From assembly GCA_006227775.1 (NCBI GenBank), contig SBFV01000245.1:1-11731 (forward strand): DNA of 11,731 nt, in the 5' to 3' direction. A model generated the notes under the pieces. That model ran no database searches and was not told the DNA's origin. It saw only the letters and a list, made by a program, of their open reading frames with translations. Origin of the DNA: Gammaproteobacteria bacterium. Its GTDB lineage: Bacteria > Pseudomonadota > Gammaproteobacteria > Chromatiales > Chromatiaceae. This document shows, piece after piece, positions 1-6,461 of the stretch. A program made the translations under genes and the position numbers. How positions within the stretch are numbered: position 1 is the stretch's first letter; every line of letters begins with the position of its first letter.

Positions 1-1
1 C

Positions 2-310
2 GCCTTGGAGAAACTGTCCCTTCCGGCCCTCACCCGGCGTCTGGCCAAGCTGGAGGGGGTGGAGCGGGAGGAAATCACCATCATCGCCAGCGATCCCACC
101 GACGCCGATGCCCCGCTGCCAGGTATCCGCCTGGACTTCGACATGAAGCTGATCCTGGATTACCACAACCAGCATATCCTCAGCCGTCAGGCATTGATCG
201 GCTTGCTGGGCGGCTTCGGCCCGACGGTGGCGACATCCTACGACCCAATGGCCGGGGCAGAGACGTCCGGCGAGGGGCGGAACCTGCCCCGGGGAGAAAC
301 ACCCCGATGA
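2..310 (+). CDS. 3' end of an unrecognised protein upstream of fhs (partial)
   Basis: The frame is open to the left edge of the window, so this is most likely the C-terminal part of a longer protein. A TTG at position 5 could be read as a start, but no ribosome binding site can be seen because only four bases precede it. About 100 residues are visible: a mixed helix/strand segment with a run of acidic and proline residues (DPTDADAPLPG), then a hydrophobic stretch (ALIGLLGGFGP), and a polar glycine-rich tail that looks disordered. I do not recognise the family. Its TGA at 308-310 overlaps the fhs ATG at 307-309 (ATGA), which implies co-transcription and probable translational coupling. A role linked to folate or one-carbon metabolism is therefore possible but is only inferred from position. 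Confidence 0.6.
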   Translation, partial: ALEKLSLPALTRRLAKLEGVEREEITIIASDPTDADAPLPGIRLDFDMKLILDYHNQHILSRQALIGLLGGFGPTVATSYDPMAGAETSGEGRNLPRGETPR

Positions 311-1968
311 GGTCGGATATCGAGATCGCCCGGGAGGCCAAGCTCCACCCCATCGTGGAGGTTGCCGCCGGGCTGGGCCTGACTACCGAGGAACTGCACC
401 TCTACGGCCCCTACATGGCCAAGGTCCCGCTGGGGGTCATGGAACGGCTGGCGGAGCGGCCCGACGGCAAGCTGATCCTGGTCACCGCCATGACCCCCAC
501 CAAGCACGGCGAAGGCAAGACCACCACGACCATTGGCCTGGCCCAGGCCCTGGCCCGCCTGGGCCAGCGCGCCGTCGCCGCCATCCGCGAGCCCAGCCTG
601 GGTCCCTGCATGGGCCTCAAGGGCGGGGCGGCGGGAGGTGGCTACGCCCAGGTGCTACCCATGGAGGAGATCAACCTCCATTTCACCGGCGACCTGCATG
701 CCGTCACCGCCGCCCACAACCTGCTGGCGGCGGTGGTGGACAACCACCTCCACCAGGGCAACGAGCCGCAGATCCACCCGCGCAAGGTGCTGTGGAAGCG
801 GGTCATCGACATGAACGACCGCGCCCTGCGCAGCATCCTCATCGGTCTGGAGGGTGGCGGGGCCAACGGCGTCATGCGCGAGGACGGCTTCGATATCACC
901 GCCGCCTCCGAGATTATGGCCATCTGGGGCCTGGCGTCGGATCTCATGGACCTCAAGGCGCGCATGGGTCGGGTGCTGGTGGGTTTCGACGGCCTGGGTC
1001 GCCCCGTCCAGGCTGCCGAACTGGGTGTCCAGGGGGCCATGGCCGCCCTGATGAAGAACGCCATGCACCCCAACCTGGTGCAGACCATCGAGGGGGTGCC
1101 GGCCTTCGTCCATGGCGGTCCCTTCGCCAACATCGCCCACGGCTGCAACACCCTGGCGGCGACGCGCCTGGCCCTCAAGCTGGCCGAGGTCACCGTCACC
1201 GAGGCCGGCTTCGGCGCCGACCTGGGGGCGGAGAAATTCCTGCATATCAAGTGCCGCACTGGTGGCCTGGCCCCCAACGCCATGGTGCTGGTGGTGACCC
1301 GTCGCGCCTTCCGCCTCCATGGCCTGGCCAATGTCGCTAAGCACGTCGAGAACCTGGGCCTCTTCGGGGTACCGGTGGTGATCTGCCTCAACCGCTTCCT
1401 CGATGACGGCGAGGACGATCTGGCCGAGGTTCTGGCCGCCTGCCGCGACTTGGGGGTGCCAGCGGAGATCGCCGACTATCGCGAGGCTGGCGGCGCGGGC
1501 GGACTGGAACTGGCCGAGCGGGTATTGGCGATGGCCAGCCCTCATCCCGGTGCTGGCACTCGCCCTGGCGCGGGTGGTGAGGGCGGTCAGGCCCGCTTCA
1601 CCCCCCTGTACGACCTGGACCAACCGCTGGAGGAGAAGGTCGAGATCCTCGCCCGCCGGCTCTACGGCGCCGATGGCGTGGACTTCTCCAGCGAGGCTCA
1701 GGCCCAGTTGAAACATATCGCCAACTTGGGCTACGGCGGACTACCCATCTGCGTCGCCAAGACTCCGGCCTCCCTATCCGACGACCCTAAACGCCCTGGC
1801 CGACCCAGGGGCTTCCGCCTGCACGTCAAGGGCGCCAAGGTCTCCGCCGGCGCCGGCTTTGTCGTCATCTACACCGGGAGCATCATGACCATGCCGGGCC
1901 TGCCCAAGCGCCCCGCCGCCCAGGACATCGACATCGATCAGTACGGCACCATCAGTGGCCTGTTCTAA
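307..1968 (+). CDS. fhs: Formate--tetrahydrofolate ligase
   Basis: This enzyme joins formate to tetrahydrofolate with ATP, giving 10-formyltetrahydrofolate for purine synthesis and other one-carbon reactions in the cytoplasm. The 553 residues match the usual family length of about 550-560. The N-terminus (DIEIAREAKLHPIVEVA) is typical. Residues 63-72 form the ATP-binding P-loop (TPTKHGEGKT), and residues 95-112 carry the family signature EPSLGPCMGLKGGAAGGG, followed by MEEINLHFTGD. The C-terminal block TGSIMTMPGLPKRPAA (523-538) is also diagnostic. The start is supported by GGGGAG at 291-296 and by the ATGA overlap with the preceding gene. A short Gly/Pro-rich stretch at 411-428 is a surface-loop variation and leaves the signatures intact. 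I see no frameshift or missing motif, so the enzyme should be active. Confidence 0.97.
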   Translation: MRSDIEIAREAKLHPIVEVAAGLGLTTEELHLYGPYMAKVPLGVMERLAERPDGKLILVTAMTPTKHGEGKTTTTIGLAQALARLGQRAVAAIREPSLGPCMGLKGGAAGGGYAQVLPMEEINLHFTGDLHAVTAAHNLLAAVVDNHLHQGNEPQIHPRKVLWKRVIDMNDRALRSILIGLEGGGANGVMREDGFDITAASEIMAIWGLASDLMDLKARMGRVLVGFDGLGRPVQAAELGVQGAMAALMKNAMHPNLVQTIEGVPAFVHGGPFANIAHGCNTLAATRLALKLAEVTVTEAGFGADLGAEKFLHIKCRTGGLAPNAMVLVVTRRAFRLHGLANVAKHVENLGLFGVPVVICLNRFLDDGEDDLAEVLAACRDLGVPAEIADYREAGGAGGLELAERVLAMASPHPGAGTRPGAGGEGGQARFTPLYDLDQPLEEKVEILARRLYGADGVDFSSEAQAQLKHIANLGYGGLPICVAKTPASLSDDPKRPGRPRGFRLHVKGAKVSAGAGFVVIYTGSIMTMPGLPKRPAAQDIDIDQYGTISGLF

Positions 1969-2011
1969 GGAGGGCACCCCTGGGTCAGCCGCTATTCGGA
2001 AACCACAGATT

Positions 2012-2057
2012 CCCCCGCCAGGGGGTAAGCGTGGCGGCCCGGACGATGAAGGCCGCC
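2012..2057 (+). terminator. Two weak hairpins after fhs, possible terminator
   Basis: Between fhs and the next gene there are two dyads. CCCCC (2012-2016) pairs with GGGGG (2021-2025) over a four-base loop. GGCGGCC (2033-2039) pairs perfectly with GGCCGCC (2051-2057) over an 11-base loop. Neither is followed by a proper T-run; only TT follows the second. They could slow or end fhs transcription with help from Rho, or simply be mRNA structure ahead of the DUF302 gene. Confidence 0.25.
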
Positions 2058-2092
2058 TTCCATCTGCCTTTGACCACCCAAAGAGTACGCCG

Positions 2093-2557
2093 ATGAAATC
2101 TCTGAACGCCTTGGCGACCATCGCCCTAGTGGCCTTGCCGGCCCTTGCCATGAGCTCCCCCTATGCCGTCTATGAGAGCGAGAGCGACTTCGATACCGTC
2201 CTCGACGCCGCCAAGAACGCCATCGCCGAGCGTGGACTTTATATCAATAATGTCATGCACTTGGGCGAGATGCTGGAACGTACCGGCAAGGACCTGGGCA
2301 TCGGAGGCCCTATCTACCGTCGTGCCGAGTCCATCGAGTTCTGCAGCGCCACCCTGTCGCGCAAGATGACAGAGGAGAACCCCAACCGTTTGGTCAACTG
2401 TCCCTTCATCCTCAGCATCTACACCCTGCCTGGCCAGGAGGGTAAGACCTACATCGTCCACCGCAACATCCCCACGGAGGAGACCGCCAACAGCGCCGCC
2501 ATGCGCGAGGTGGCGGAGATGCTCAAGGGCGTCGCCGAGGGAGCGGCTTCCTGGTGA
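2093..2557 (+). CDS. Exported DUF302 domain protein
   Basis: The predicted product has 154 residues. Residues 1-20 form a Sec signal peptide (MKSLNALATIALVALPALAM) without a lipobox cysteine, so the mature protein should be periplasmic. The rest resembles the DUF302 family: an opening YAVYESESDFDTVLDAA helix, AIAERGLYI (43-51), then a strand/loop core around IEFCSATLSRKM and NCPFILSIYTLPGQEGKTYIVHRN. Two cysteines (84 and 103) remain in the mature part and could pair. The biochemical function of DUF302 proteins is not established. The ATG at 2093 was chosen because it begins the signal peptide and has AAAGAG at 2080-2085. The same frame is open further upstream into the end of fhs, but that extension has no coding character. 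It lies 124 bases after fhs and may be transcribed with it. Confidence 0.8.
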   Translation: MKSLNALATIALVALPALAMSSPYAVYESESDFDTVLDAAKNAIAERGLYINNVMHLGEMLERTGKDLGIGGPIYRRAESIEFCSATLSRKMTEENPNRLVNCPFILSIYTLPGQEGKTYIVHRNIPTEETANSAAMREVAEMLKGVAEGAASW

Positions 2558-2567
2558 TCGCCGTTCA

Positions 2568-2597
2568 TTGCCATGGCCGAATGCCATGATCTAGTAT
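2568..2597 (+). promoter_or_regulatory. Candidate sigma-70 promoter for the glycine-zipper lipoprotein gene
   Basis: TTGCCA (2568-2573, five of six consensus bases) is followed after 18 bases by TAGTAT (2592-2597, four of six). Transcription would begin near 2604, giving a leader of about 58 bases before the ATG at 2662. This lies just after the DUF302 stop codon. It is a pattern match only. Confidence 0.4.
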
Positions 2598-2609
2598 CAG
2601 CGCGCGACT

Positions 2610-2625
2610 GGCGGTCCTTACCGCC
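2610..2625 (+). other. Perfect 6-bp stem-loop in the leader of the lipoprotein gene
   Basis: GGCGGT (2610-2615) and ACCGCC (2620-2625) pair around the loop CCTT, followed by CTTT. If the promoter at 2568-2597 is real, the hairpin sits within a few bases of the mRNA 5' end, where such stems often protect small envelope-protein mRNAs from decay. Otherwise it could be a weak terminator for the DUF302 gene, although the T-run is short. Confidence 0.35.
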
Positions 2626-2661
2626 CTTTGGGTACAAGTGGAAAGACAAGAGGAATATGCA

Positions 2662-3159
2662 ATGAAAAATCTCAGAACCCCGATTACCGCTTGCGTCATT
2701 TGCATCGGTCTCAGCGGTTGCACCGCCACCACGGGGTCCAATCAGGCAACGGGTACGGCGGTGGGCGCCACGGGTGGGGCCCTGGCGGGTGCCCTCATCG
2801 CCAACAGTACCGGTGGTAGCCCCTGGGTGGGAGCCCTCATCGGCGGGCTTGCAGGGGGTCTGATAGGGGGTGCCATCGGTGCTCAGCTTGACGAGCAGGA
2901 ACGTCAAGCGATGGAGGCCGCCATGCAGCGGGCCACGGTGGCGAAGGCGAATCAGAAAATCGCCTGGACCTCGCCGACACCCTCCAAGAAATCGGGCAAG
3001 AAAACGACTGGCTACGTGATCCCGGGCGAGATCTATACCAATGCCGCCGGCCAAAAATGCCGCAATATCGAGCAGGTAGCGGAAAAGGACGGTCAGACCA
3101 TCCAGGGCAAGACCACCGCCTGCAAGACGGAAAAGGGCTGGACCGAGGCGGCCGTTTAG
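2662..3159 (+). CDS. Glycine-zipper lipoprotein with 17-kDa surface-antigen-like C-terminus
   Basis: The predicted product is a 165-residue envelope lipoprotein. The signal peptide ends in a good lipobox, LSGC (17-20), so Cys20 should be acylated. Lys, Asn, Arg and Thr near the start make a normal positive n-region. Residues about 31-74 are a glycine zipper with GxxxG spacing and two hydrophobic hairpin halves (ATGGALAGALIA and ALIGGLAGGLIGGAIG), as in glycine-zipper 2TM proteins. A charged helix (LDEQERQAMEAAMQRA) follows. The C-terminal domain (about 98-165) has GYVIPGEIY, KCRNI and TTACKTEKGW, with cysteines 133 and 154. This pattern recalls the rickettsial 17-kDa antigen family (CR...ACr..dGsW). 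Start choice: AAGAGG lies eight bases before the ATG at 2662; an in-frame GTG at 2638 lacks such a site. The next gene is a paralog. The role is probably envelope integrity, but that is inferred. Confidence 0.85.
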   Translation: MKNLRTPITACVICIGLSGCTATTGSNQATGTAVGATGGALAGALIANSTGGSPWVGALIGGLAGGLIGGAIGAQLDEQERQAMEAAMQRATVAKANQKIAWTSPTPSKKSGKKTTGYVIPGEIYTNAAGQKCRNIEQVAEKDGQTIQGKTTACKTEKGWTEAAV

Positions 3160-3294
3160 TCCCTTTCAGCCTTTCATGAGGCGGGCAGGGATGCCTGTCT
3201 GGCTCCCTTCAAGAGGGGGTGCGCTACCCACGGCGCTTTGGTTTTCCGCCTTATCCTCGTATTGGGCCTCGCTCTAAATTAGTGGGCCTTGCCC

Positions 3295-3317
3295 GGGAAA
3301 ACGCAAATCGCCTTGCG
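3295..3317 (-). terminator. Candidate intrinsic terminator on the minus strand
   Basis: Read on the minus strand, CGCAAG (3317-3312) pairs with TTTGCG (3307-3302), including one G-T pair, around the GNRA-type loop GCGA, and is followed directly by TTTTCCC. This is the best terminator shape in the window. The nearest minus-strand gene ends at 3926, so it would act only on transcripts that read antisense through the 3408-3866 gene. The stem is short, so confidence is low. Confidence 0.3.
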
Positions 3318-3357
3318 ACGACTTTGATTTCATTCCGTCCATGTCGGGTGCTGACCT

Positions 3358-3366
3358 TGTTATGAT
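3358..3366 (+). promoter_or_regulatory. Candidate extended -10 promoter for the second paralog
   Basis: TGT-TATGAT (3358-3366) matches the extended -10 pattern TGn plus TATAAT with five of six bases. No good -35 hexamer lies at the expected distance, which is usual for extended -10 promoters. Transcription would begin near 3373, about 35 bases before the ATG at 3408. Confidence 0.4.
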
Positions 3367-3407
3367 TTCCTCAGCTTCCGCCTTGGATATCCTGCCAATG
3401 GGAGGCG

Positions 3408-3866
3408 ATGGTGAAAAGGACACTGGCGGTAGTAACGGCAGTGCTGTTTGGTGCCATCTCGATAAACTGCGTTTCGACGGGGCCCCAACAGCAAGCCGGC
3501 AATGGGACAAGCAGCCAGGGTAGCGGTGGCCTGGGGGCCAGTATTTTCAAAAGCTTAGCCAATATGGGGCACGCCATCGGCAACGCCATTGGCGGTGTCC
3601 TGGATCAGGTGGAGCGTAGGATGTTGGCCTCGGCGACCCAACGCGCGGCCAGTGGCGAGGCCAATCAGCGCATAAGCTGGCAATCCCGTTCGAGTGAGAC
3701 AGGCAAGGTCACCAGGGGTTATGTCGTGCCCGGTGAAATCTATACCCAGGCCGATGGGCGAAAATGCCGCGATATCCTACAGGTAGTCGAAAAGGACGGC
3801 AAAGCTATCGAGGCAACCACCACCACTTGCCAGCAAGGCAAGGGGTGGCGGGAGGTGGCGTTGTGA
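3408..3866 (+). CDS. Small exported protein, diverged paralog of the glycine-zipper lipoprotein
   Basis: The predicted product has 152 residues. Its C-terminal half aligns without gaps in the core to the gene ending at 3159: ANQRISWQS, GYVVPGEIYT, KCRDI, VVEKDGKAI and TTTCQQGKGW match ANQKIAWTS, GYVIPGEIYT, KCRNI, VAEKDGQTI and TTACKTEKGW. The two cysteines (120 and 141) are 21 residues apart in both. The front differs. The signal sequence ends in ISINC (Cys21), which fits the lipobox rule poorly, so lipidation is uncertain. Only a remnant of the zipper remains (AIGNAIGGVLDQ, about 56-66) after a Gln/Gly/Ser-rich spacer. GGAGG at 3401-3405 is two bases from the ATG at 3408 and five from a GTG at 3411, so the true start may be the GTG. 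The role is unknown; it is probably periplasmic or membrane-anchored. Confidence 0.8.
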   Translation: MVKRTLAVVTAVLFGAISINCVSTGPQQQAGNGTSSQGSGGLGASIFKSLANMGHAIGNAIGGVLDQVERRMLASATQRAASGEANQRISWQSRSSETGKVTRGYVVPGEIYTQADGRKCRDILQVVEKDGKAIEATTTTCQQGKGWREVAL

Positions 3867-3925
3867 GATGCGGGCCTGAGCCCTAAGATCATGAGCTCAA
3901 ACCGTCAGTGGGTCGATCGGCCTGA
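3867..3925. other. Convergent gap between + and - transcription units
   Basis: These 59 bases separate two genes that face each other. The only symmetry is short: GGGC (3872-3875) with GCCC (3880-3883), the palindrome TGAGCTCA (3892-3899), and GATC pairs near 3915-3927. None has a T-run on either strand, so I cannot point to a firm bidirectional terminator here. Confidence 0.4.
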
Positions 3926-5341
3926 TCAGAAGTCCTTGACCTGCTGGAAAGGAGCGGAGCCGACCGTTTCCCCCGTGCGCAGGACGGCTACGGCGCCGGG
4001 GTTGAGTTGCTCCAGCTTCGTCAGGGTTTGCTCATTCCGCGCGATATGCCGCAGTCTCTCCGGGGTGGCCGAGGCCAGGGAGGCGGGGGGTTTGGCGTTA
4101 AACTCCGCCAGCAGCCGGTCGATGTCCTGGTTGCCCTGGAAACTGACCTTGACGATGCCCTGTTCCACGGCGTCCAGGTTGAAGGCGCGTTCGCCAAATT
4201 TGGCGTTCAGGGGCTTGATGACCACCGAGTTGAGCAGTTCGGCGAAATTACCCGTATTCCCGGCGAAATCCACTTCGTATACGGAGATGCCATCAGTGGT
4301 GTAATTGCGGAAATCCACCCGCAGGATGGGCCTCAAGCCAATCAATTCCTTTTTGAGCAGGACCCCAACGTCATAGCTGGGCAGGCCGATCACCCGCAAT
4401 TGGTAGATCTTACTGGGGCTCATCAGGTGCTGCTGGAAGAAGTCCTTGGAGAATTCGGCGCCGATCAGCCGACCCACGTCCTGCACCGCTTCATCCTCCG
4501 TGGCCCAACTGTGGCGGCGAGGGATCTGGTTGTTGAAGTAGATTTCCTCCCCCGTGTGATTGTCGACGCACTTCACGGTCCATGAGGTGATGACGTGCTT
4601 TTTGACGCTGACCCCCGAGGCCTTGAGCGTCAGGGTGCGCACGTCGAATTTCACCTTGCCGTAGATGGAGAAATCCGCTTCCTTGAGATGGGAAACGGAA
4701 ATGGTGGCCTCGACCTGGTCTTCCATGGTAGATGACTCCATCATCTCCGCCTTGAGTTTTTTGCTCATCTCTTCGGACCAGACGCGGTAGCCGAAGGCGG
4801 AGATGTGTTCCTTGAGGATGTTCTCCGCGATTTCCGAACGGCTCTCCCAACTCCCCCGTTCCACGTCCTGGGCGAAGATGGCGACCGATATTTTCGGATC
4901 TCCATACTGACGGATGTAACCCACCCGGGACGAGCGGGACATTTCCTGGAGGGCCGCCTCGACGCCGGTGACGTAAACCTCGGCTTGGAGGAGCAGGTGC
5001 ATAAAGCCATCCTCACCCAGCCAGGGATCGCTTTCCTTGATCACCCGCTTGATGAGGCCCGTGGATTTGCTGAACACCCGGTCCTCCAGCAGCACATAGT
5101 TTTCCACCAGGGTGTTACTGTCGATGAAGGAGCCCACCGCCTTTTCGATGACCTGACGCCGCGCGTCCTGCCGCAAGTCATCGAGCATGATCCCCTGGTC
5201 GCGTTGATAGGCTTCCGCGTTGGGATCGGCCAGGCCCTCGGCGGTTACCCGAATGGTATCGGCCGCCAGTAGGGGCAGACCCGGCAGCAGCACCAGGGTC
5301 AGGAGCAGATGGCGGAGAAGAGGGGCGATGAGGTGGCGCAT
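3926..5341 (-). CDS. Exported protein with FlgT/LPP20-like N-terminal domain
   Basis: The predicted product has 471 residues, with a Sec signal peptide (1 to about 26, ending PLLAAD) and no lipobox, so it is probably periplasmic. Residues about 50-125 have the pattern of FlgT N-terminal and LPP20 domains: a helix of RxxAxxxAV type (LRQDARRQVIEKAVG), then IDSNTLVENYVLLEDRVF, TGLIKRVI and a strand ending QAEVYV. Residues about 148-270 look like a second alpha/beta domain (VAIFAQD, then ENILKEHISAFGYRV, ADFSIYGKV, TGEEIYF), similar in style to CsgG/FlgT middle domains. Residues about 313-402 form another alpha/beta unit (YQLRVIGLPSYDVGVLLKKEL to GIVKVSF). In Vibrio, FlgT belongs to the flagellar H-ring, but no flagellar gene is present here. 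GGAG lies eight bases before the ATG. It is the last gene of the minus-strand cluster, 91 bases after the LPP20-like gene, and shares that gene's fold. Confidence 0.75.
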   Translation of the reverse strand: MRHLIAPLLRHLLLTLVLLPGLPLLAADTIRVTAEGLADPNAEAYQRDQGIMLDDLRQDARRQVIEKAVGSFIDSNTLVENYVLLEDRVFSKSTGLIKRVIKESDPWLGEDGFMHLLLQAEVYVTGVEAALQEMSRSSRVGYIRQYGDPKISVAIFAQDVERGSWESRSEIAENILKEHISAFGYRVWSEEMSKKLKAEMMESSTMEDQVEATISVSHLKEADFSIYGKVKFDVRTLTLKASGVSVKKHVITSWTVKCVDNHTGEEIYFNNQIPRRHSWATEDEAVQDVGRLIGAEFSKDFFQQHLMSPSKIYQLRVIGLPSYDVGVLLKKELIGLRPILRVDFRNYTTDGISVYEVDFAGNTGNFAELLNSVVIKPLNAKFGERAFNLDAVEQGIVKVSFQGNQDIDRLLAEFNAKPPASLASATPERLRHIARNEQTLTKLEQLNPGAVAVLRTGETVGSAPFQQVKDF

Positions 5342-5364
5342 GCTCGGTGCTCCATGGGTGCCTG

Positions 5365-5413
5365 GCCCACCCTACAGCCTGGGTGGGCATCAGGGTCCTG
5401 GTGTCACCCAGGA
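5365..5413 (-). other. Two tandem perfect hairpins between the LPP20-like and FlgT-like genes
   Basis: GCCCACCC (5365-5372) pairs with GGGTGGGC (5381-5388), an 8-bp stem with an 8-base loop. TCCTGG (5396-5401) pairs with CCAGGA (5408-5413), a 6-bp stem with a 6-base loop. Both lie in the 91-base gap, and neither is followed by a T-run on the minus strand. They may protect or process the intercistronic mRNA, or reduce expression of the last gene. Confidence 0.45.
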
Positions 5414-5432
5414 AATTGGGGTTCAACCATCG

Positions 5433-6290
5433 TTAAGGACGCAACTGGGCGCCACCACCCTGAGCCTCGGGAGGCATGGTGGGAACCGGGCCAGGACCAA
5501 CAGGGACATTGATGGGTTGTTCGCGGATCTCGGTACTGCCCCCGAAGCCCCCCATGCCGGCAGATCCCGTCTGCGCCTCCCGGAAATCATCATGCTGGGC
5601 GCCGATGCCTTCGACCTCTACGACTTCGTTGTCATACTGGATACGACGCTTGAGGACATCCTGGACGAAGCCAAACTTGAGGCGCATCTTGACGTAGGCA
5701 TCGCCATTCTCGTCCCAGCGGTAACTAACCAGCTCGGCACCATAGATGGCGGCCATCATCCTGGCGCGGATATCGTCGGATTGCAGGATGTAATCCCGCA
5801 CCGAGGTATTGCTGTCGATCTTGAAGCCGATGACGGTCTTGGCCAGTTGCTTGTAGGCGTCCATTTCCGCCGCCCGCAGGGCGCGCAGGGGGCCAGCCAT
5901 TTCCGGGGTGGAGGTGGCGAAGCCGACCCGTTGAATGGTCTGGCCGCCAAAGTCGATGTTTCTGCCGATGATATTGGTGACCCGGCCCAGTTTTATGCTG
6001 GCCACTACCTGAGCGATGTCCTTGTCCGGATCGTAGATGGCATCGGTGTACTCAATGCCTTTGATGGCCGCCGCGGTCTTGGCATCCACCGTCACTTCCT
6101 GGGCGACCAGGTCCTCCACGCGTTCCCGGCTTCGCACCTTGAGACCAATCACGCTCTCCACGATCGCCCGCTCCGCCGCCACCTTGGCGGCATTGACGGT
6201 CATCAACTTCTTATTGCCGGCAAGGGCCACTTGGGCGCCCAGCACCAAGGCCAGGGCGGTGATGGCGAAAGGCAGGAATTTTTTCATCAT
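5433..6290 (-). CDS. Exported protein with two LPP20-like repeats
   Basis: The predicted product has 285 residues with a clear Sec signal peptide (1-24, MMKKFLPF to VALA). It has no lipobox cysteine, unlike FlgP and most LPP20 lipoproteins. Two copies of the same unit follow. Repeat 1 (about 33-104) has AAERAIVESVIGLKV and GIEYTDAIYDPDKDIAQV. Repeat 2 (about 136-208) has AAEMDAYKQLAKTVIGFKI, DSNTSVRDYILQSDDIRARM and GAELVSYRWDENGDAYVKM. Repeat 2 is the more canonical LPP20 unit. The tail (about 236-285) is Gly/Pro/Gln-rich and probably disordered. AGGAG lies seven bases before the ATG at 6290; a second ATG follows directly. FlgP-like proteins form outer-membrane rings or scaffolds, so assembly into an oligomer is a fair inference. 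Its downstream neighbour has one copy of a similar unit. Confidence 0.75.
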   Translation of the reverse strand: MMKKFLPFAITALALVLGAQVALAGNKKLMTVNAAKVAAERAIVESVIGLKVRSRERVEDLVAQEVTVDAKTAAAIKGIEYTDAIYDPDKDIAQVVASIKLGRVTNIIGRNIDFGGQTIQRVGFATSTPEMAGPLRALRAAEMDAYKQLAKTVIGFKIDSNTSVRDYILQSDDIRARMMAAIYGAELVSYRWDENGDAYVKMRLKFGFVQDVLKRRIQYDNEVVEVEGIGAQHDDFREAQTGSAGMGGFGGSTEIREQPINVPVGPGPVPTMPPEAQGGGAQLRP

Positions 6291-6461
6291 CTTCAGTCTC
6301 CTTGTGTCAGTTTATTGTCATTTGGCTTGGCGATGGTCTTCAGGGTATCGTCCGTAGATCTCCGCGCTCGGGGACCGGGTCCAGGTCGGCGGGTATCGGG
6401 CTACGTTGGGCAACCCCAGCCTGACCGCCTCAGGGTGAGCGGACGCCGTCACCAGGATAGC
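6291..6461 (-). other. 171-base gap inside the minus-strand cluster
   Basis: No supported gene lies here. A small dyad, CCTGA (6420-6424) with TCAGG (6430-6434), lies about 30 bases after the stop of the gene ending at 6462, without a T-run. I found no convincing -35/-10 pair for the LPP20-like gene, so read-through from upstream is the simplest assumption. Confidence 0.4.

Larger units (their letters stand above)
3160..3407 (+). other. 248-base gap between the two paralogous genes
   Basis: No supported coding sequence lies here. On the + strand only weak dyads can be seen, such as GGGT (3217-3220) with ACCC (3226-3229) and a TTTGGTTTT tract at 3237-3245. I do not find a convincing terminator for the upstream gene. 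The right end holds a candidate promoter, and a possible minus-strand terminator sits near 3302; both are listed separately. Confidence 0.6.

Noticed and set aside
655..1716. 353-codon open frame on the minus strand inside fhs
   Set aside because: It is antisense to a strongly conserved enzyme gene, and its composition is a mirror of that gene's codon bias.
1955..2092. Upstream extension of the DUF302 gene into the end of fhs
   Set aside because: The extra 46 residues are Pro/Gly/Arg-rich and would bury the signal peptide; the ATG at 2093 starts a proper signal sequence with a purine-rich site before it.
2449..3054. 201-codon minus-strand open frame across the DUF302 and lipoprotein genes
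   Set aside because: It overlaps two supported + genes and the promoter region between them and has no signal peptide or recognisable motif.
3926..6290. Assignment of the two LPP20/FlgT-like genes as flgP and flgT
   Set aside because: No flagellar neighbours are present, the LPP20-like protein lacks a lipobox and is a double repeat, and the similarity seen is at the level of fold pattern only.
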